Assembly: GCA_963675565.2 (NCBI GenBank)
Contig: CAXXYD010000001.1
Coordinates: 930,001 to 994,000, forward strand
Length of the DNA stretch: 64,000 nt
Source of the DNA: JARRKU01 sp963675565
Lineage (GTDB): Bacteria > Desulfobacterota > Desulfobacteria > Desulfobacterales > Desulfosarcinaceae
Direction of reading: 5' to 3'
Position 1 is the stretch's first letter, and each line of letters starts with the position of its first letter. Below the pieces are notes generated by a model, which did not search any database, was not told where the DNA came from, and worked only from the letters and a program-made list of their open reading frames with translations. Made by a program: the position numbers and the translations under genes. Positions 45,986 through 55,379 of the stretch are shown one piece after another.

Positions 45986-46911
45986 CTCTTGATCTCCTTT
46001 TTTTTCAGAGCAGAGATTTTTTGGGACCGGAAAGAGGGATGTTTCCTCCATCCGGAAAATATCCCGAAAGTTGTGGCGACCGCTTCGGCCTTTTTAGAAC
46101 GGTCGTCCAGGCCATCCTCTAGTTCCATGGTCACCAGGTTGACGATGGTTTCAATGATGGCAATGGTGGCCGCCCGTGAGTCGAAAATACCGTATCCTTC
46201 CGAGGGTACGGTGAACTGTATGGTCGCGGCTCGGACAAGGGGATTGGTCTCCCGGTCGGTGAGAAGCACAACGCGGCAGCCGTGGTCGGCGAACCATTGG
46301 CCCATTTTGGTCGAAACGGTCGAATAGCGGCGGTTATAGACCAGGATCAGGATGTCATCCGGGCAGATATGGCTGATGGCGTCAGAAACCCCGCCGCCCG
46401 ACGCATTGCACAAAATGACGTCGTCGCGCAGGTAGGAAAGGCCGAAGTGGAGCAGAAACGCCAGTGCGAAGGACGAACGGTTGCCCATGATAAATATCTT
46501 CCCCTTGCACCCGGCCAGTATCCGGGCGGCATTTTGCAGCTGCGAGGAATCGATTCGGTTTTTGGCCTCGTTGATGTTCTCGATTACCTGATCGCAGTGG
46601 ACGTGGAAAATGTTCAGGTTGTCCTGGGGATACTTGGCTTTTTTCTCCTCAAATCGCTCTTTCGGAGAACGCAAGCGGTCTGTCAGCTCGGACCTGAGTT
46701 CCTGCTGAAAAGCGGCAAAGCTTTCATACCCCAGTTTCTGGACGAAGCGCACCACCGTGGCGCGCCCGACATCCGCCGCTTCGCAAATGGTCGATACGGA
46801 GGCCAGGGCGAGCACGGGAAAGGCTTGCTCCATGTGCTCAACGATTCTGGCCTCGCTGGGGGTCAGTCGCTTCTGAGAGCGAATGCGCTTGAAAAACGAA
46901 ATGGCTTTCAT
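45982..46911 (-). CDS. RpiR/MurR-family transcriptional regulator
   Basis: 309 residues. The N-terminal HTH_6 domain shows LTPSEARIVEHM and ADVGRATVVRFVQKLGY, and the C-terminal SIS sugar-isomerase domain shows IFIMGNRSSFALA. SIS domains usually bind phosphosugars, yet several RpiR members regulate amino-acid or organic-acid use. AAAGGA lies before the ATG at 46911; ATG 46938 is also in frame. It is divergent from the oxidoreductase-importer operon, with paired operator-like sites between. Confidence 0.9.
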   Translation of the reverse strand: MKAISFFKRIRSQKRLTPSEARIVEHMEQAFPVLALASVSTICEAADVGRATVVRFVQKLGYESFAAFQQELRSELTDRLRSPKERFEEKKAKYPQDNLNIFHVHCDQVIENINEAKNRIDSSQLQNAARILAGCKGKIFIMGNRSSFALAFLLHFGLSYLRDDVILCNASGGGVSDAISHICPDDILILVYNRRYSTVSTKMGQWFADHGCRVVLLTDRETNPLVRAATIQFTVPSEGYGIFDSRAATIAIIETIVNLVTMELEDGLDDRSKKAEAVATTFGIFSGWRKHPSFRSQKISALKKKEIKR

Positions 46912-47033
46912 GGGCTGTCCTTTGATTGACGATTGCATGGCTGCAGAGTGTAACTGTCTGGAAATGAACCCAATACTCAATAAGCACCATTTTCCCTGAT
47001 ACTATTTCAACGGGCGGCTGTCAAACAAATAAA

Positions 47034-47093
47034 TGGAACGATATGTGCAACAAATAAATATTCTTGACATTTCGTTCCAATTCCCTTTATTGT
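47034..47093 (+). promoter_or_regulatory. Candidate promoter with flanking inverted operator half-sites
   Basis: TGGAACG at 47034-47040 and CGTTCCA at 47073-47079 are perfect inverted heptamers. A sigma-70-like pair TTGACA (47064-47069) and TATTGT (47088-47093), spaced 18 bases, overlaps the right half-site. Placement about 85 bases ahead of the oxidoreductase gene and 120 from rpiR fits control by the divergent RpiR protein. Prediction only. Confidence 0.4.
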
Positions 47094-47176
47094 CGCACTT
47101 CCATCGTTAATTGTAAAAATGCTCCCTCTGCGGATTTAGAGAGTCCGCCAAAGGGTGCTATACTGGATTTTAGCAA

Positions 47177-48298
47177 GTGAAACCTGACCATTGTTTCGAT
47201 GTCATCGTAATCGGCGGAGGCATCATCGGATCATCCACGGCCCTCAACCTCTCTCAGCGGGGCTTGCGGGTGCTTGTTCTGGAGAAGAAAAGCGCCGGAC
47301 GGCAGGCTTCGGGAGTCAACGCCGGGGGCGTGCGCCGCATGAACCGGGATGTGGCTGAAATTCCCCTTGCCGTGGAGTCCATGGAGATGTGGTATGGGCT
47401 CGAGTCTTTTACCGGGCAGGATTGCGACTTCAGGGTCTGCGGCCAGTTGCAGGTTGCGGAAAACGAAGAGGAGATGGCGGCGCTGGAAAAGCGCGTCACC
47501 CACACCCGCACGCTGGGCTGGGAGCACGAAGAGTTGATCGGCCGGCATGAACTGAGACGCATGGTCCCGTCTATTGCCGCCCATTGCAAAGGTGCCATGA
47601 TCGCTCGCAGGGACGGTGCTGCCGAACCCTTCCTGGCGACCCGGGCCATTTTCAATACGGCGCTGAAATATGGTGCCACCGCCATCCAGAACACCTCGGT
47701 CGAGGCCATTGAACCGGCCAGGCATGACTTATGGCGGGTGCGATGCGCTACACGGTTTTTCGAGGCGCCCTTCGTTATCAATTGCGCCGGCGCCTGGGGG
47801 TCGCGCGTGGCCAAAATGGTGGGTGACGGTGCCCCTGTTCACGCCGAGGCCCCCACAATGATGGTGACTGCGCGGGTCGCGCCTTTTCTGACGCCGGTGA
47901 TCGGACTGAAAGGCCGCAGGCTTTCCTTCAAACAAACACGCAACGGAAGCCTGGTGATCGGCGGCGGGTATCGCAGCCCCATCGACATGCGAACCGAGAA
48001 GGCCGAACTGTCTTTTGCGGATTTGAAGATCGCCGCGCGGACGGTCACTGAACTGTTTCCCCACATGAGGCGGGTGCCGATCCTTCGAAGCTGGAACGGC
48101 ATTGAGGGGGTGACCCCGGATCATCTGCCCATCATCTGTCCCAGTCCAGGCGCACCGAACCTGTTTCACGCCATCGGGTTTTCCGCCCATGGATTCCAGC
48201 TCGGGCCCATCGTCGGAAAGATAATGGCCGACTTGGTGACAGACGGTAAAACGACCATGCCCATCGGGCCGTTCGACATCAATCGGTTCTGTCGTTGA
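47177..48298 (+). CDS. DAO-family FAD-dependent oxidoreductase
   Basis: 373 residues from a GTG. The FAD motif is DVIVIGGGIIGSSTALNLSQ at the N-terminus. NAGGVRRMNRD follows, and the C-terminal IEGVTPDHLPIICPS and GFSAHGFQLGP belong to the glycine/sarcosine/D-amino-acid oxidase family. It oxidises a C-N bond of an amino acid or N-alkyl amino acid. First gene of a ~9.6-kb operon, and a paralogue of the 53963 subunit. The electron acceptor is probably not oxygen in this anaerobe. Confidence 0.88.
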   Translation: MKPDHCFDVIVIGGGIIGSSTALNLSQRGLRVLVLEKKSAGRQASGVNAGGVRRMNRDVAEIPLAVESMEMWYGLESFTGQDCDFRVCGQLQVAENEEEMAALEKRVTHTRTLGWEHEELIGRHELRRMVPSIAAHCKGAMIARRDGAAEPFLATRAIFNTALKYGATAIQNTSVEAIEPARHDLWRVRCATRFFEAPFVINCAGAWGSRVAKMVGDGAPVHAEAPTMMVTARVAPFLTPVIGLKGRRLSFKQTRNGSLVIGGGYRSPIDMRTEKAELSFADLKIAARTVTELFPHMRRVPILRSWNGIEGVTPDHLPIICPSPGAPNLFHAIGFSAHGFQLGPIVGKIMADLVTDGKTTMPIGPFDINRFCR

Positions 48299-48354
48299 GC
48301 AATGGGATAAGACTTTAGACATTCATCAACCCAAATTTCGAGGAGGAGGAAATC

Positions 48355-49905
48355 ATGGCAAAAAATAGATCACTGTGGGTATTTTTCATCCTGCTGTTTT
48401 TCGTGGCCGGCCTGACGCCGGGCTATGCCGAGAGCGTTTTGCGGTTCGGCGTAGCGGGCAGCGACGCCATCTCGTTTGATCCGCACAAGTCCACCAAGAC
48501 CCAGGACAAAATCATCTTTCCATGGATTTTCAACGGACTGGTCCGGTTTAAGCCAGGAACGGCGGAGCTCAAATCCATCGAGCCCGACCTTGCCGAGAGC
48601 TGGGAAGTCTCCCCCGATCAGCTGACCTGGACCTTCAAGTTGAAGAAAGGTGTTCAGTTTCATGGCGGCTATGGCGAGTTTACCGCGGACGATGTGGTCT
48701 TTTCCCTGAACAAAGCCGCCGACAAAGCCTCTTCTTCCGCATACAAGGAATACAGCGCCGTAAAATCAGTCGTTGCCATAGACCCGTACACGGTCGTGAT
48801 CACCTTGAGCGAGAAAGCGCCATTTTTCCTGGGGGCCCTGGTCAATTATCATGGCGGATTCATTCTTTCCAGGAAAGCATGGGAAGCACTTGGCGACAAG
48901 GCACCCATGCAACCTGTGGGAACGGGTCCCTTCGCCTTTAACAACTATCAGTCCAAACGGTTCGTTGAGCTGAAGGCCAATGCGGCGTATTTCCGCGGAA
49001 AGCCCAAGATCGATAAGATCGTCTATCGATACATGCCCGATGATGCCACCCGGGAACTGGCTTTCGACAGAAACGAAGTCGATATCTTCCAGGGAAGACG
49101 CGAAGCCAGGTGGGTGAAAGGCCAGCAGCAGAAAAAGGGTCGCATCGTGGATGTTTTCGGCCTCGGTGAGTTGCGCAACCTTCATCTGAATACCTCCCAG
49201 AAGCCGCTGGACGACTTGAGAGTCCGGCAGGCCATCGCCCATGCCGTGGACCGCGACAACATGATCGCGTTTATCGGACCGGAAGTCAGCCGCGCTGCCT
49301 ACGCCGTGGTGCCGGAAGGCTATCTGGGGCACGCCACCTCGGCGAGTTTCTACAAACATGACCTGAACAAGGCCAAATCGCTCCTGAAAGAGGCTGGTTA
49401 TCCCAACGGTCTCACAATCAAAGCGGTGATCACGAAAGTGGATTCACTTCGGCTGCCCATGATCGTCATCCAGGAGCAGCTCCGCAAGGCAGACATCACT
49501 CTCGATCTGCAGGTCGTTGAACATTCGGCCTTCCACAAGCTGATCCGGCAGAACCAGAGCGGCTTGGTGCTCTATGGGGCTTCGCGCTTTCCCGTCGCCG
49601 ATGTTTACCTGACTCAGTTCTTCCTTTCCGACAGCATTGTCGGGACGCCCACGGCCGTCACCAATTTTTCCCACTGCACGGTGGCCGACAAGGAGATCAG
49701 GGCGGCAAAAACCGAGACGGATCTCGACAAGCAGCTTCAGTTGTGGGCCACCGCCCAGGATAAAATCCAGAAAGACGCTTATGCCGTACCGCTTTTCGAG
49801 CAATTTCTCGTATTTTGCCGCAAAACCGGCCTGGATTACGGGGACGAACTGGTCAACAGCCTTTCCAACGGCCCCATAATCAGCGAAAAAACGCAGCTGC
49901 GGTAA
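48355..49905 (+). CDS. Peptide/opine-type ABC transporter substrate-binding protein (SBP_bac_5)
   Basis: 516 residues. The signal peptide ends near TPGYAES, and GAGGAGGAGG precedes the ATG. The family-5 fold shows FDPHKSTKTQD, LAESWEVSPDQLTWTFKLK and the conserved VRQAIAHAVDRD. It captures a peptide, opine, or similar ligand in the periplasm. Permeases and ATPases follow in the standard A-B-C-D-F order, 266 bases further on. Confidence 0.93.
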   Translation: MAKNRSLWVFFILLFFVAGLTPGYAESVLRFGVAGSDAISFDPHKSTKTQDKIIFPWIFNGLVRFKPGTAELKSIEPDLAESWEVSPDQLTWTFKLKKGVQFHGGYGEFTADDVVFSLNKAADKASSSAYKEYSAVKSVVAIDPYTVVITLSEKAPFFLGALVNYHGGFILSRKAWEALGDKAPMQPVGTGPFAFNNYQSKRFVELKANAAYFRGKPKIDKIVYRYMPDDATRELAFDRNEVDIFQGRREARWVKGQQQKKGRIVDVFGLGELRNLHLNTSQKPLDDLRVRQAIAHAVDRDNMIAFIGPEVSRAAYAVVPEGYLGHATSASFYKHDLNKAKSLLKEAGYPNGLTIKAVITKVDSLRLPMIVIQEQLRKADITLDLQVVEHSAFHKLIRQNQSGLVLYGASRFPVADVYLTQFFLSDSIVGTPTAVTNFSHCTVADKEIRAAKTETDLDKQLQLWATAQDKIQKDAYAVPLFEQFLVFCRKTGLDYGDELVNSLSNGPIISEKTQLR

Positions 49906-50171
49906 ATGGGGTTGGATTTAGCCTCGACGTTAAAACCGGAGTGCTTCGGATCAGGATGCCGGGGGGAAATCGCACCATTTCGTGCAACCCAATGAAAGAC
50001 CGGACCTGAAGCGCTCCGGCATTCGAAAAAGGCGGGCGTCCCGGCGCGCTTGCGTTGCCTTTGACCACACACCGGCAGGGAACGCTCAGGGCCGGGCCGA
50101 CTGCCTACGGTTGGAAGTAATTTCAGGCTATACTTTTATCTGTGTTGTTCGCACAACACGAAGGTACGACT

Positions 50172-51116
50172 ATGCTACAGTACATCATCAAGCGATTGCT
50201 GTTCGCCATACCGATCCTCTTGGCGGTTGTGACCATTGTTTTCTTTGTGGTTCGTGCGGCCCCCGGGGATCCGGCCCAGGTCATTCTGGGCGATTCCGCC
50301 TCACAGGAGTCCCTGACCGCCTTGCGGGCCGAACTGGGGCTCGATCGGCCGATGATCGTCCAGTATGCAAATTTTCTTTTTTCAATTGTGCGCGGAAACC
50401 TGGGCTACTCTTTGATCAGAAACCAATCGATAAACAGTATTGTCGCCGAAGTGCTGCCGTTTACCATCGAACTCACTGTAGCCGGTGTTCTCGTGGGCGT
50501 CATCATCGGTATTCCCCTTGGCGTCCTTTCGGCTGTGTTCCGGAACAGTACGGCAGATTACGTTACCCGGGTCGGCTCCCTGCTCGGACTCTCCTTTCCT
50601 GCATTCTACTCGGGAATACTTCTACTGCTCGCTTTTGCCGTATACCTTCACTGGTTCCCGGTGATCAGCGACCCGGGCGGCACTGGAAGCTTTGGCGAAA
50701 GAATGTATATGCTCGTCCTCCCAGCCATGAATCTGGGGCTGCTCATGATGGTATATGTGACCCGCTCGTCCAGGTCGTCACTGCTCGAGACACTCGGAGA
50801 AGATTATATCCGTACGGCAAAGGCCAAGGGACTGCCCGGATACATCATTCTATACAAGCATGCGCTTAAAAATGCCCTAATTCCCGTCATTACCATCGTC
50901 GGCCTCTATCTTGGAGTACTGGTGGGCAACTCGGTGCTGACCGAAATCGTCTTCAACCGGCCCGGACTGGGGAAACTGATCCTGTCCGCGCTGGATGAGC
51001 GGGATTACAACCTTCTCCAAGGGCTGATGGTCATCTATGCCCTGGTCATCGTCCTGGTCAACCTCATAACCGATCTGACCTATGGCATGGTGGACCCGAG
51101 GATACGCAAGCAATGA
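50172..51116 (+). CDS. ABC transporter permease (DppB/OppB type)
   Basis: 314 residues, six membrane segments. The N-terminal IIKRLLFAIPILLAV and the RAAPGDPA loop are family marks. The EAA loop, which contacts the ATPases, reads TAKAKGLPGYIILYKHALKN. The ATG at 50172 begins the family's usual start. It overlaps the next permease gene by four bases. Confidence 0.94.
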   Translation: MLQYIIKRLLFAIPILLAVVTIVFFVVRAAPGDPAQVILGDSASQESLTALRAELGLDRPMIVQYANFLFSIVRGNLGYSLIRNQSINSIVAEVLPFTIELTVAGVLVGVIIGIPLGVLSAVFRNSTADYVTRVGSLLGLSFPAFYSGILLLLAFAVYLHWFPVISDPGGTGSFGERMYMLVLPAMNLGLLMMVYVTRSSRSSLLETLGEDYIRTAKAKGLPGYIILYKHALKNALIPVITIVGLYLGVLVGNSVLTEIVFNRPGLGKLILSALDERDYNLLQGLMVIYALVIVLVNLITDLTYGMVDPRIRKQ

Positions 51117-51979
51117 AAAAGATAGACCATTTTCGGTACCTTGCCGGAGAGACGCTCCTTGTTTTCAACCGCAACAAGACCTCCTGGGTCGGGTTGGTGC
51201 TGCTGGTGATCATCCTCCTGGTGGCCGTACTTGCGCCGGTGATTGCGCCTTACAACCCTGTAGAGCAGAATATCATCCAACGCCTGCAGCCGCCCTCGTC
51301 TCAATTTTGGCTGGGAACGGACTACTATGGACGGGACGTGCTGTCCCGGATTGTCTGGGGATCCCGGATTTCCTTTGTCATCGGCGTCGCATCCGTGGGC
51401 ATTGCCATGTTTTTCGGCACAATTCTGGGGGCCCTGGCCGGTTACAAGGGGGGCATGTTCGACAGCTTTCTGATGGGATTGAGCGATGTTATGATGTCCA
51501 TTCCCACCCTCCTGATGGGCCTTTTGATCGTCGCCATCCTCGGCCCCAGCCAGCTGAATCTGACCATTGCCCTCGCGCTGACCATGATACCCAGGTTTGC
51601 CCGCATCGCCCGGGCGCCAACCATAACGGCAAAAAACCAGGTGTATGTCCAGGCCTGCCGATCCATGGGCTTTTCGGACATCCGCATCCTTGTCGTACAC
51701 ATCTTTCCGAATATCCTGGGGGAATTGATCGTCATGGCGTCGATGTGGATGGCGACCGCCGTGAGAATGGAAGCAGGACTGAGCTTTATCGGCCTGGGTG
51801 TCAAACCCCCCATAGCGACCCTCGGGGGCATGATCAGGGAAGGTTTCAAGGATATTCTCACCGCGCCATGGGCTTCGGTCTATCCCGGCCTTGCCATTCT
51901 CCTGATTGTATTTGCTGCGAACCTTCTCGGCGACGGCCTGCGGGACGCGCTCGATCCAAAATTGCGAAACGAGAGATGA
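51113..51979 (+). CDS. ABC transporter permease (DppC/OppC type)
   Basis: 288 residues. The N-terminal module (VFNRNKTSWVGLVLLVII) leads into APYNP, and LGTDYYGRDVLSRIVWG is a strong DppC signature. The EAA loop has CRSMGFSDIRILVVHIFPN. It partners with the preceding permease. Its stop overlaps the following ATPase start. Confidence 0.94.
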   Translation: MKKIDHFRYLAGETLLVFNRNKTSWVGLVLLVIILLVAVLAPVIAPYNPVEQNIIQRLQPPSSQFWLGTDYYGRDVLSRIVWGSRISFVIGVASVGIAMFFGTILGALAGYKGGMFDSFLMGLSDVMMSIPTLLMGLLIVAILGPSQLNLTIALALTMIPRFARIARAPTITAKNQVYVQACRSMGFSDIRILVVHIFPNILGELIVMASMWMATAVRMEAGLSFIGLGVKPPIATLGGMIREGFKDILTAPWASVYPGLAILLIVFAANLLGDGLRDALDPKLRNER

Positions 51980-52962
51980 TGGTTGACGCTATGGACTATT
52001 TGCTCGAAGTGAAGGATCTGCGGACGGCTTTCAAGCTGTCCTCCGGCTGGTTTCCGGCAATCACCGATATCTCCTTCGTTCTGAAGCCCGATGAGACCCT
52101 GGCGTTTGTAGGCGAATCAGGGTGCGGCAAAAGCGTCACCGCCTACACCCTCATGGGGCTGCTTCCGCAGCACGGCAGCCGGATCGAAAGCGGAAGCGCC
52201 ATCTTTAAAGAGGACGACCTCTTGACCATGTCCGAGGAGCAACTGCGCAAAATCAGGGGAAACAACATGACCATGATTTTCCAGGAGCCCATGACTTCCC
52301 TGAACCCGGTTTTCACCGTCGGCAGCCAGATTGCCGAGGCGGCGTACTACCACATGGATATCAGCAAGGCCGAAGCAAAGAACCATGCCCTGGAGCTGAT
52401 GGACCTGGTCAAGATCCCGGCCGCAACGAATCGCTACGACGATTACCCCCACCACCTGTCGGGGGGAATGCGCCAGCGGATCATGATCGCTATGGCCTTG
52501 GCCTGCGAGCCCGACCTGGTGTTTGCGGACGAGCCGACCACGGCCCTTGATGTCACCATCCAGGCCCAGATGCTCTATCTGCTGGGGGAATTGAAGCAGA
52601 AAAAGCAGATGTCCATGATTTTCATCACCCATGATCTTGGTGTGGTCGCCCACGTGGCCGACCGCATTGCGGTGATGTACGCCGGAAATATCGTCGAGAC
52701 GGCGCCGGTGGCAGAGTTGTTCAAAAACCCATGCCACCCCTATACCCAGGCGTTGCTGAAATCGATTCCGCGTCTGGACGGCAAGGCCGAAAGCCTGGTT
52801 CCCATCAAGGGGATGGTCCCCTCAATCGACACCATGCCCGAAGGATGCCGCTTCTTCGATCGCTGCCGGAATAAGGCGCAGTGCCGCCCGGATAAGCTCC
52901 CGCAGCTTCTCCCCCTGGACGGCATTCCGGATCATTTTGTTCGCTGCCTTCTGGTCAGCTAA
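51979..52962 (+). CDS. ABC transporter ATP-binding protein (DppD/OppD type)
   Basis: About 327 residues. Walker A is GESGCGKSVT, the signature is LSGGMRQRIMIAMAL, and Walker B is DLVFADEPTTALD. The C-terminal oligopeptide-family cysteine region (GCRFFDRCRNKAQC) probably holds an iron-sulfur or metal site. The start is ATG 51979 or 51976, overlapping the permease stop. The same frame is open far upstream through the permease gene, which is an artefact. Confidence 0.94.
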   Translation: MVDAMDYLLEVKDLRTAFKLSSGWFPAITDISFVLKPDETLAFVGESGCGKSVTAYTLMGLLPQHGSRIESGSAIFKEDDLLTMSEEQLRKIRGNNMTMIFQEPMTSLNPVFTVGSQIAEAAYYHMDISKAEAKNHALELMDLVKIPAATNRYDDYPHHLSGGMRQRIMIAMALACEPDLVFADEPTTALDVTIQAQMLYLLGELKQKKQMSMIFITHDLGVVAHVADRIAVMYAGNIVETAPVAELFKNPCHPYTQALLKSIPRLDGKAESLVPIKGMVPSIDTMPEGCRFFDRCRNKAQCRPDKLPQLLPLDGIPDHFVRCLLVS

Positions 52963-52969
52963 AGGTCTT

Positions 52970-53953
52970 ATGATGATGAATGCAAACGATAACAGCCTGA
53001 TACAGGTTCACAACCTGACTAAGCATTTTCACATCCGCCGCGGATTTCCAAAGAGCACCACCTACACCGTCAAAGCGGTGGACGATGTCTCTTTTGAAAT
53101 CTATCCCCAGGAGGCTTTTGGCCTGGCGGGGGAATCCGGGTGCGGAAAGAGTACGGTGGGACAATGCCTCTGCCGTTTGATCGAGCCCAGTTCCGGAAGG
53201 ATCAGGCTGAAAGGCATCGACATTCTCGATCTGGATAAAAGCAAGCTGAACGCCATAAGAAAATGGATGCAGATCATCTTCCAGGATCCCTATTCATCCT
53301 TGAACCCGAGAAGAACCATCGGCCAGACGCTGGTGGAACCCATGAAGGTTCACAAGCTGTATACGAACGACCAGGTTCAGGATGTCGCTGTGGATCTCCT
53401 CAGGAGCGTGGGCCTGCCTGAGAGCGCCATGGATAAATATCCCCATGAGTTTTCAGGCGGACAGCGGCAGCGCGTGGGCATCGCAAGGGCCCTTTTGTTC
53501 AGCCCCGAATTGATCATTGCCGATGAAGCGGTCTCGGCGTTGGATGTCTCCATCCAGATGCAGATCCTGCAACTGCTCCAGGAACTCAAGGGCAAACATG
53601 CCCTGAGCTATCTGTTCATCTCCCACGACTTGGCCGTCGTCAGATACTTTTGCCAGCGCGTGGCCATCATGTATCTGGGTAAATTTGTCGAACTGGGCTC
53701 GGTGTCTCAAATATTCGATGCACCCCGGCATCCTTACACGGTAACGCTCAGAGATGCCTCTCCCATTCCCGATCCGGCCATCAAACAGACATTCGCCGAA
53801 ATGAAGGGAGAAGTTCCATCCCCGATTTTACCACCCGATGGTTGCCATTTCCACCCACGCTGTCCCAAGGCTAAAGCGATCTGCTCCAGAATCTATCCTC
53901 CATGGGTGGACCTCGGTGAGGGGCACGGCGTGGCGTGTCACCTGTATACATAA
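52970..53953 (+). CDS. ABC transporter ATP-binding protein (DppF/OppF type)
   Basis: 327 residues. Walker A is GESGCGKSTVG, the signature is FSGGQRQRVGIARAL, and Walker B is LIIADEAVSALD. The C-terminal family motif shows CHFHPRCPKAKAIC. It forms a heterodimeric motor with the preceding ATPase. Several ATGs cluster at the start (52970-52978). Confidence 0.94.
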   Translation: MMMNANDNSLIQVHNLTKHFHIRRGFPKSTTYTVKAVDDVSFEIYPQEAFGLAGESGCGKSTVGQCLCRLIEPSSGRIRLKGIDILDLDKSKLNAIRKWMQIIFQDPYSSLNPRRTIGQTLVEPMKVHKLYTNDQVQDVAVDLLRSVGLPESAMDKYPHEFSGGQRQRVGIARALLFSPELIIADEAVSALDVSIQMQILQLLQELKGKHALSYLFISHDLAVVRYFCQRVAIMYLGKFVELGSVSQIFDAPRHPYTVTLRDASPIPDPAIKQTFAEMKGEVPSPILPPDGCHFHPRCPKAKAICSRIYPPWVDLGEGHGVACHLYT

Positions 53954-53962
53954 GGGACAGCC

Positions 53963-55108
53963 ATGAATTCTGCTATATCCGGTAAATATGACATCTGTGT
54001 CGTGGGCGGCGGCTTCATGGGCTCCGCTGTATCGCTGGGGCTGATAAAGTCTGGGGCAAAAGTCCTCATGCTGGACAAAACAAGTCGCATTTACAGGGCG
54101 TCAAAGGCCAATTTCGGCCTTGTCTGGTCTCAAAGCAAGGGAGATGGAAATCGGACCTACACCCGGCTGTCGGAAAAAGCCGTCCGGGAGTACCCGCAAT
54201 TCATCGGCGCCATCGAGGAAGAGAGCGGGGTCGATACGGAACTGCGGTTGGGCTGCGGGGTGATTATCTGCCTGGGTGAAGCCGAACTTGCCGCCCGGGC
54301 CGAATTCGTCCAGCGCATGGCCCGCCAGGCCCAAGCTGCCGGCGAAGCCTATCCGGCCCGGTTGATCGACCGCGACGATCTGCAGCAGATCACCGGCAAA
54401 ACGCCTCTGGGAACGGCGGTTTCAGGCGGCTCCTTCAGCCCCATTGACGGTGACGTCAATCCCCTCCTGCTGTTGAAGGCCATGCGCAAGATTTTCATTG
54501 ACCGCGGCGGGCGTTTCCTTCACGATTGTAAAGTAAACGACATCAATCGAAGTGGAAACAACTACCTGCTCGATACTACGGCAGGCAGAATCGAAGTGCC
54601 CAAAATCATCTTCGCAGCAGGCCTCGGCAATATCGACCTTTTGTCTTCCCTGGGGCTGCCTTCCCCGATCATATCGCAGAAGGGACAGATACTCGTAACC
54701 GAACGTGTGCGCCCGTTTCTATCTTTCCCCTTCAGCGGGCTGCGACAGACCGGCTGCGGCAGCATTCTGATCGGCTATACCAGCGAACCCCCCGAGTTCA
54801 AGGTCCGCACCACTGTGTCCGCGGGTGCCTCCATGGCCCACCGCGCGCTAAAAATTTTACCATGCCTTGAGCGGGTGAAAGTGGTCCGTTCATGGGCCGC
54901 ATTGCGTGTCCTGACCATCGACGGGGCGCCCGTTTATGACGAAGTCGCTGAAAATGCCTACCTGCTGGCAAGCCACAGCTGTATCACGCTGGCATCCATG
55001 CACGAACAGCTGCTGCCGGCATGGATCCTGGGTAAACCAATGCCTGAAGCGATCAACCCTTTTACGACAGGAAGATTTCATGTTCGAACAAATCAAGGAA
55101 AACCATAA
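53963..55108 (+). CDS. FAD-dependent dehydrogenase beta subunit (opine oxidase / D-hydroxyproline dehydrogenase type)
   Basis: 381 residues. FAD binding is shown by DICVVGGGFMGSAVSLGL, and the DAO fold ends with a VLTIDGAPVYDE segment. Its position before a small 2Fe-2S protein and a large FAD/BFD protein matches the heterotrimers that oxidise octopine, nopaline or D-hydroxyproline, in which this chain carries the substrate site. It follows the importer genes by nine bases. Confidence 0.87.
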   Translation: MNSAISGKYDICVVGGGFMGSAVSLGLIKSGAKVLMLDKTSRIYRASKANFGLVWSQSKGDGNRTYTRLSEKAVREYPQFIGAIEEESGVDTELRLGCGVIICLGEAELAARAEFVQRMARQAQAAGEAYPARLIDRDDLQQITGKTPLGTAVSGGSFSPIDGDVNPLLLLKAMRKIFIDRGGRFLHDCKVNDINRSGNNYLLDTTAGRIEVPKIIFAAGLGNIDLLSSLGLPSPIISQKGQILVTERVRPFLSFPFSGLRQTGCGSILIGYTSEPPEFKVRTTVSAGASMAHRALKILPCLERVKVVRSWAALRVLTIDGAPVYDEVAENAYLLASHSCITLASMHEQLLPAWILGKPMPEAINPFTTGRFHVRTNQGKP

Positions 55109-55379
55109 AGAACGGGTAACCATCGATTTCGAGGGAAACCTGCTCGATGTACCGGCCGGAATTACCGTTGCCGCAGCGGTGATGGGATATGCGAAACAGG
55201 AATTCATTCGCATATCTCCTTCTACGGGAGACAAGCGGGCGCCGTTTTGCTTTATGGGGGTATGTCACGAATGTCTCATGGAAATCGACGGCAAGACCAA
55301 TCAGCAAGCGTGCATCATCGAAGTTCGGCAGGGCATGCACATCAAACGACAGATGGGCCCCGTGGAGGTTGAGTCATGA
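55080..55379 (+). CDS. (2Fe-2S)-binding gamma subunit
   Basis: 99 residues. The cluster cysteines are in FCFMGVCHECLMEI (CxxxxCxxC) plus one in QQACI. It passes electrons between the flavins of its partners. The ATG at 55080, with AGGAAG upstream, overlaps the beta gene by 29 bases. Its stop overlaps the alpha gene by four bases, so the three are translationally coupled. Confidence 0.9.
   Translation: MFEQIKENHKERVTIDFEGNLLDVPAGITVAAAVMGYAKQEFIRISPSTGDKRAPFCFMGVCHECLMEIDGKTNQQACIIEVRQGMHIKRQMGPVEVES

Noticed and set aside
49982..50869. A 295-codon frame over the DppB gene
   Set aside because: It overlaps a well-conserved permease in another frame and has no domain.
51082..51978. A 626-codon frame that would extend the DppD ATPase far upstream
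   Set aside because: The extension lies in another frame of the DppC permease gene and is proline/arginine-rich shadow sequence. The ATPase begins at about 51979.
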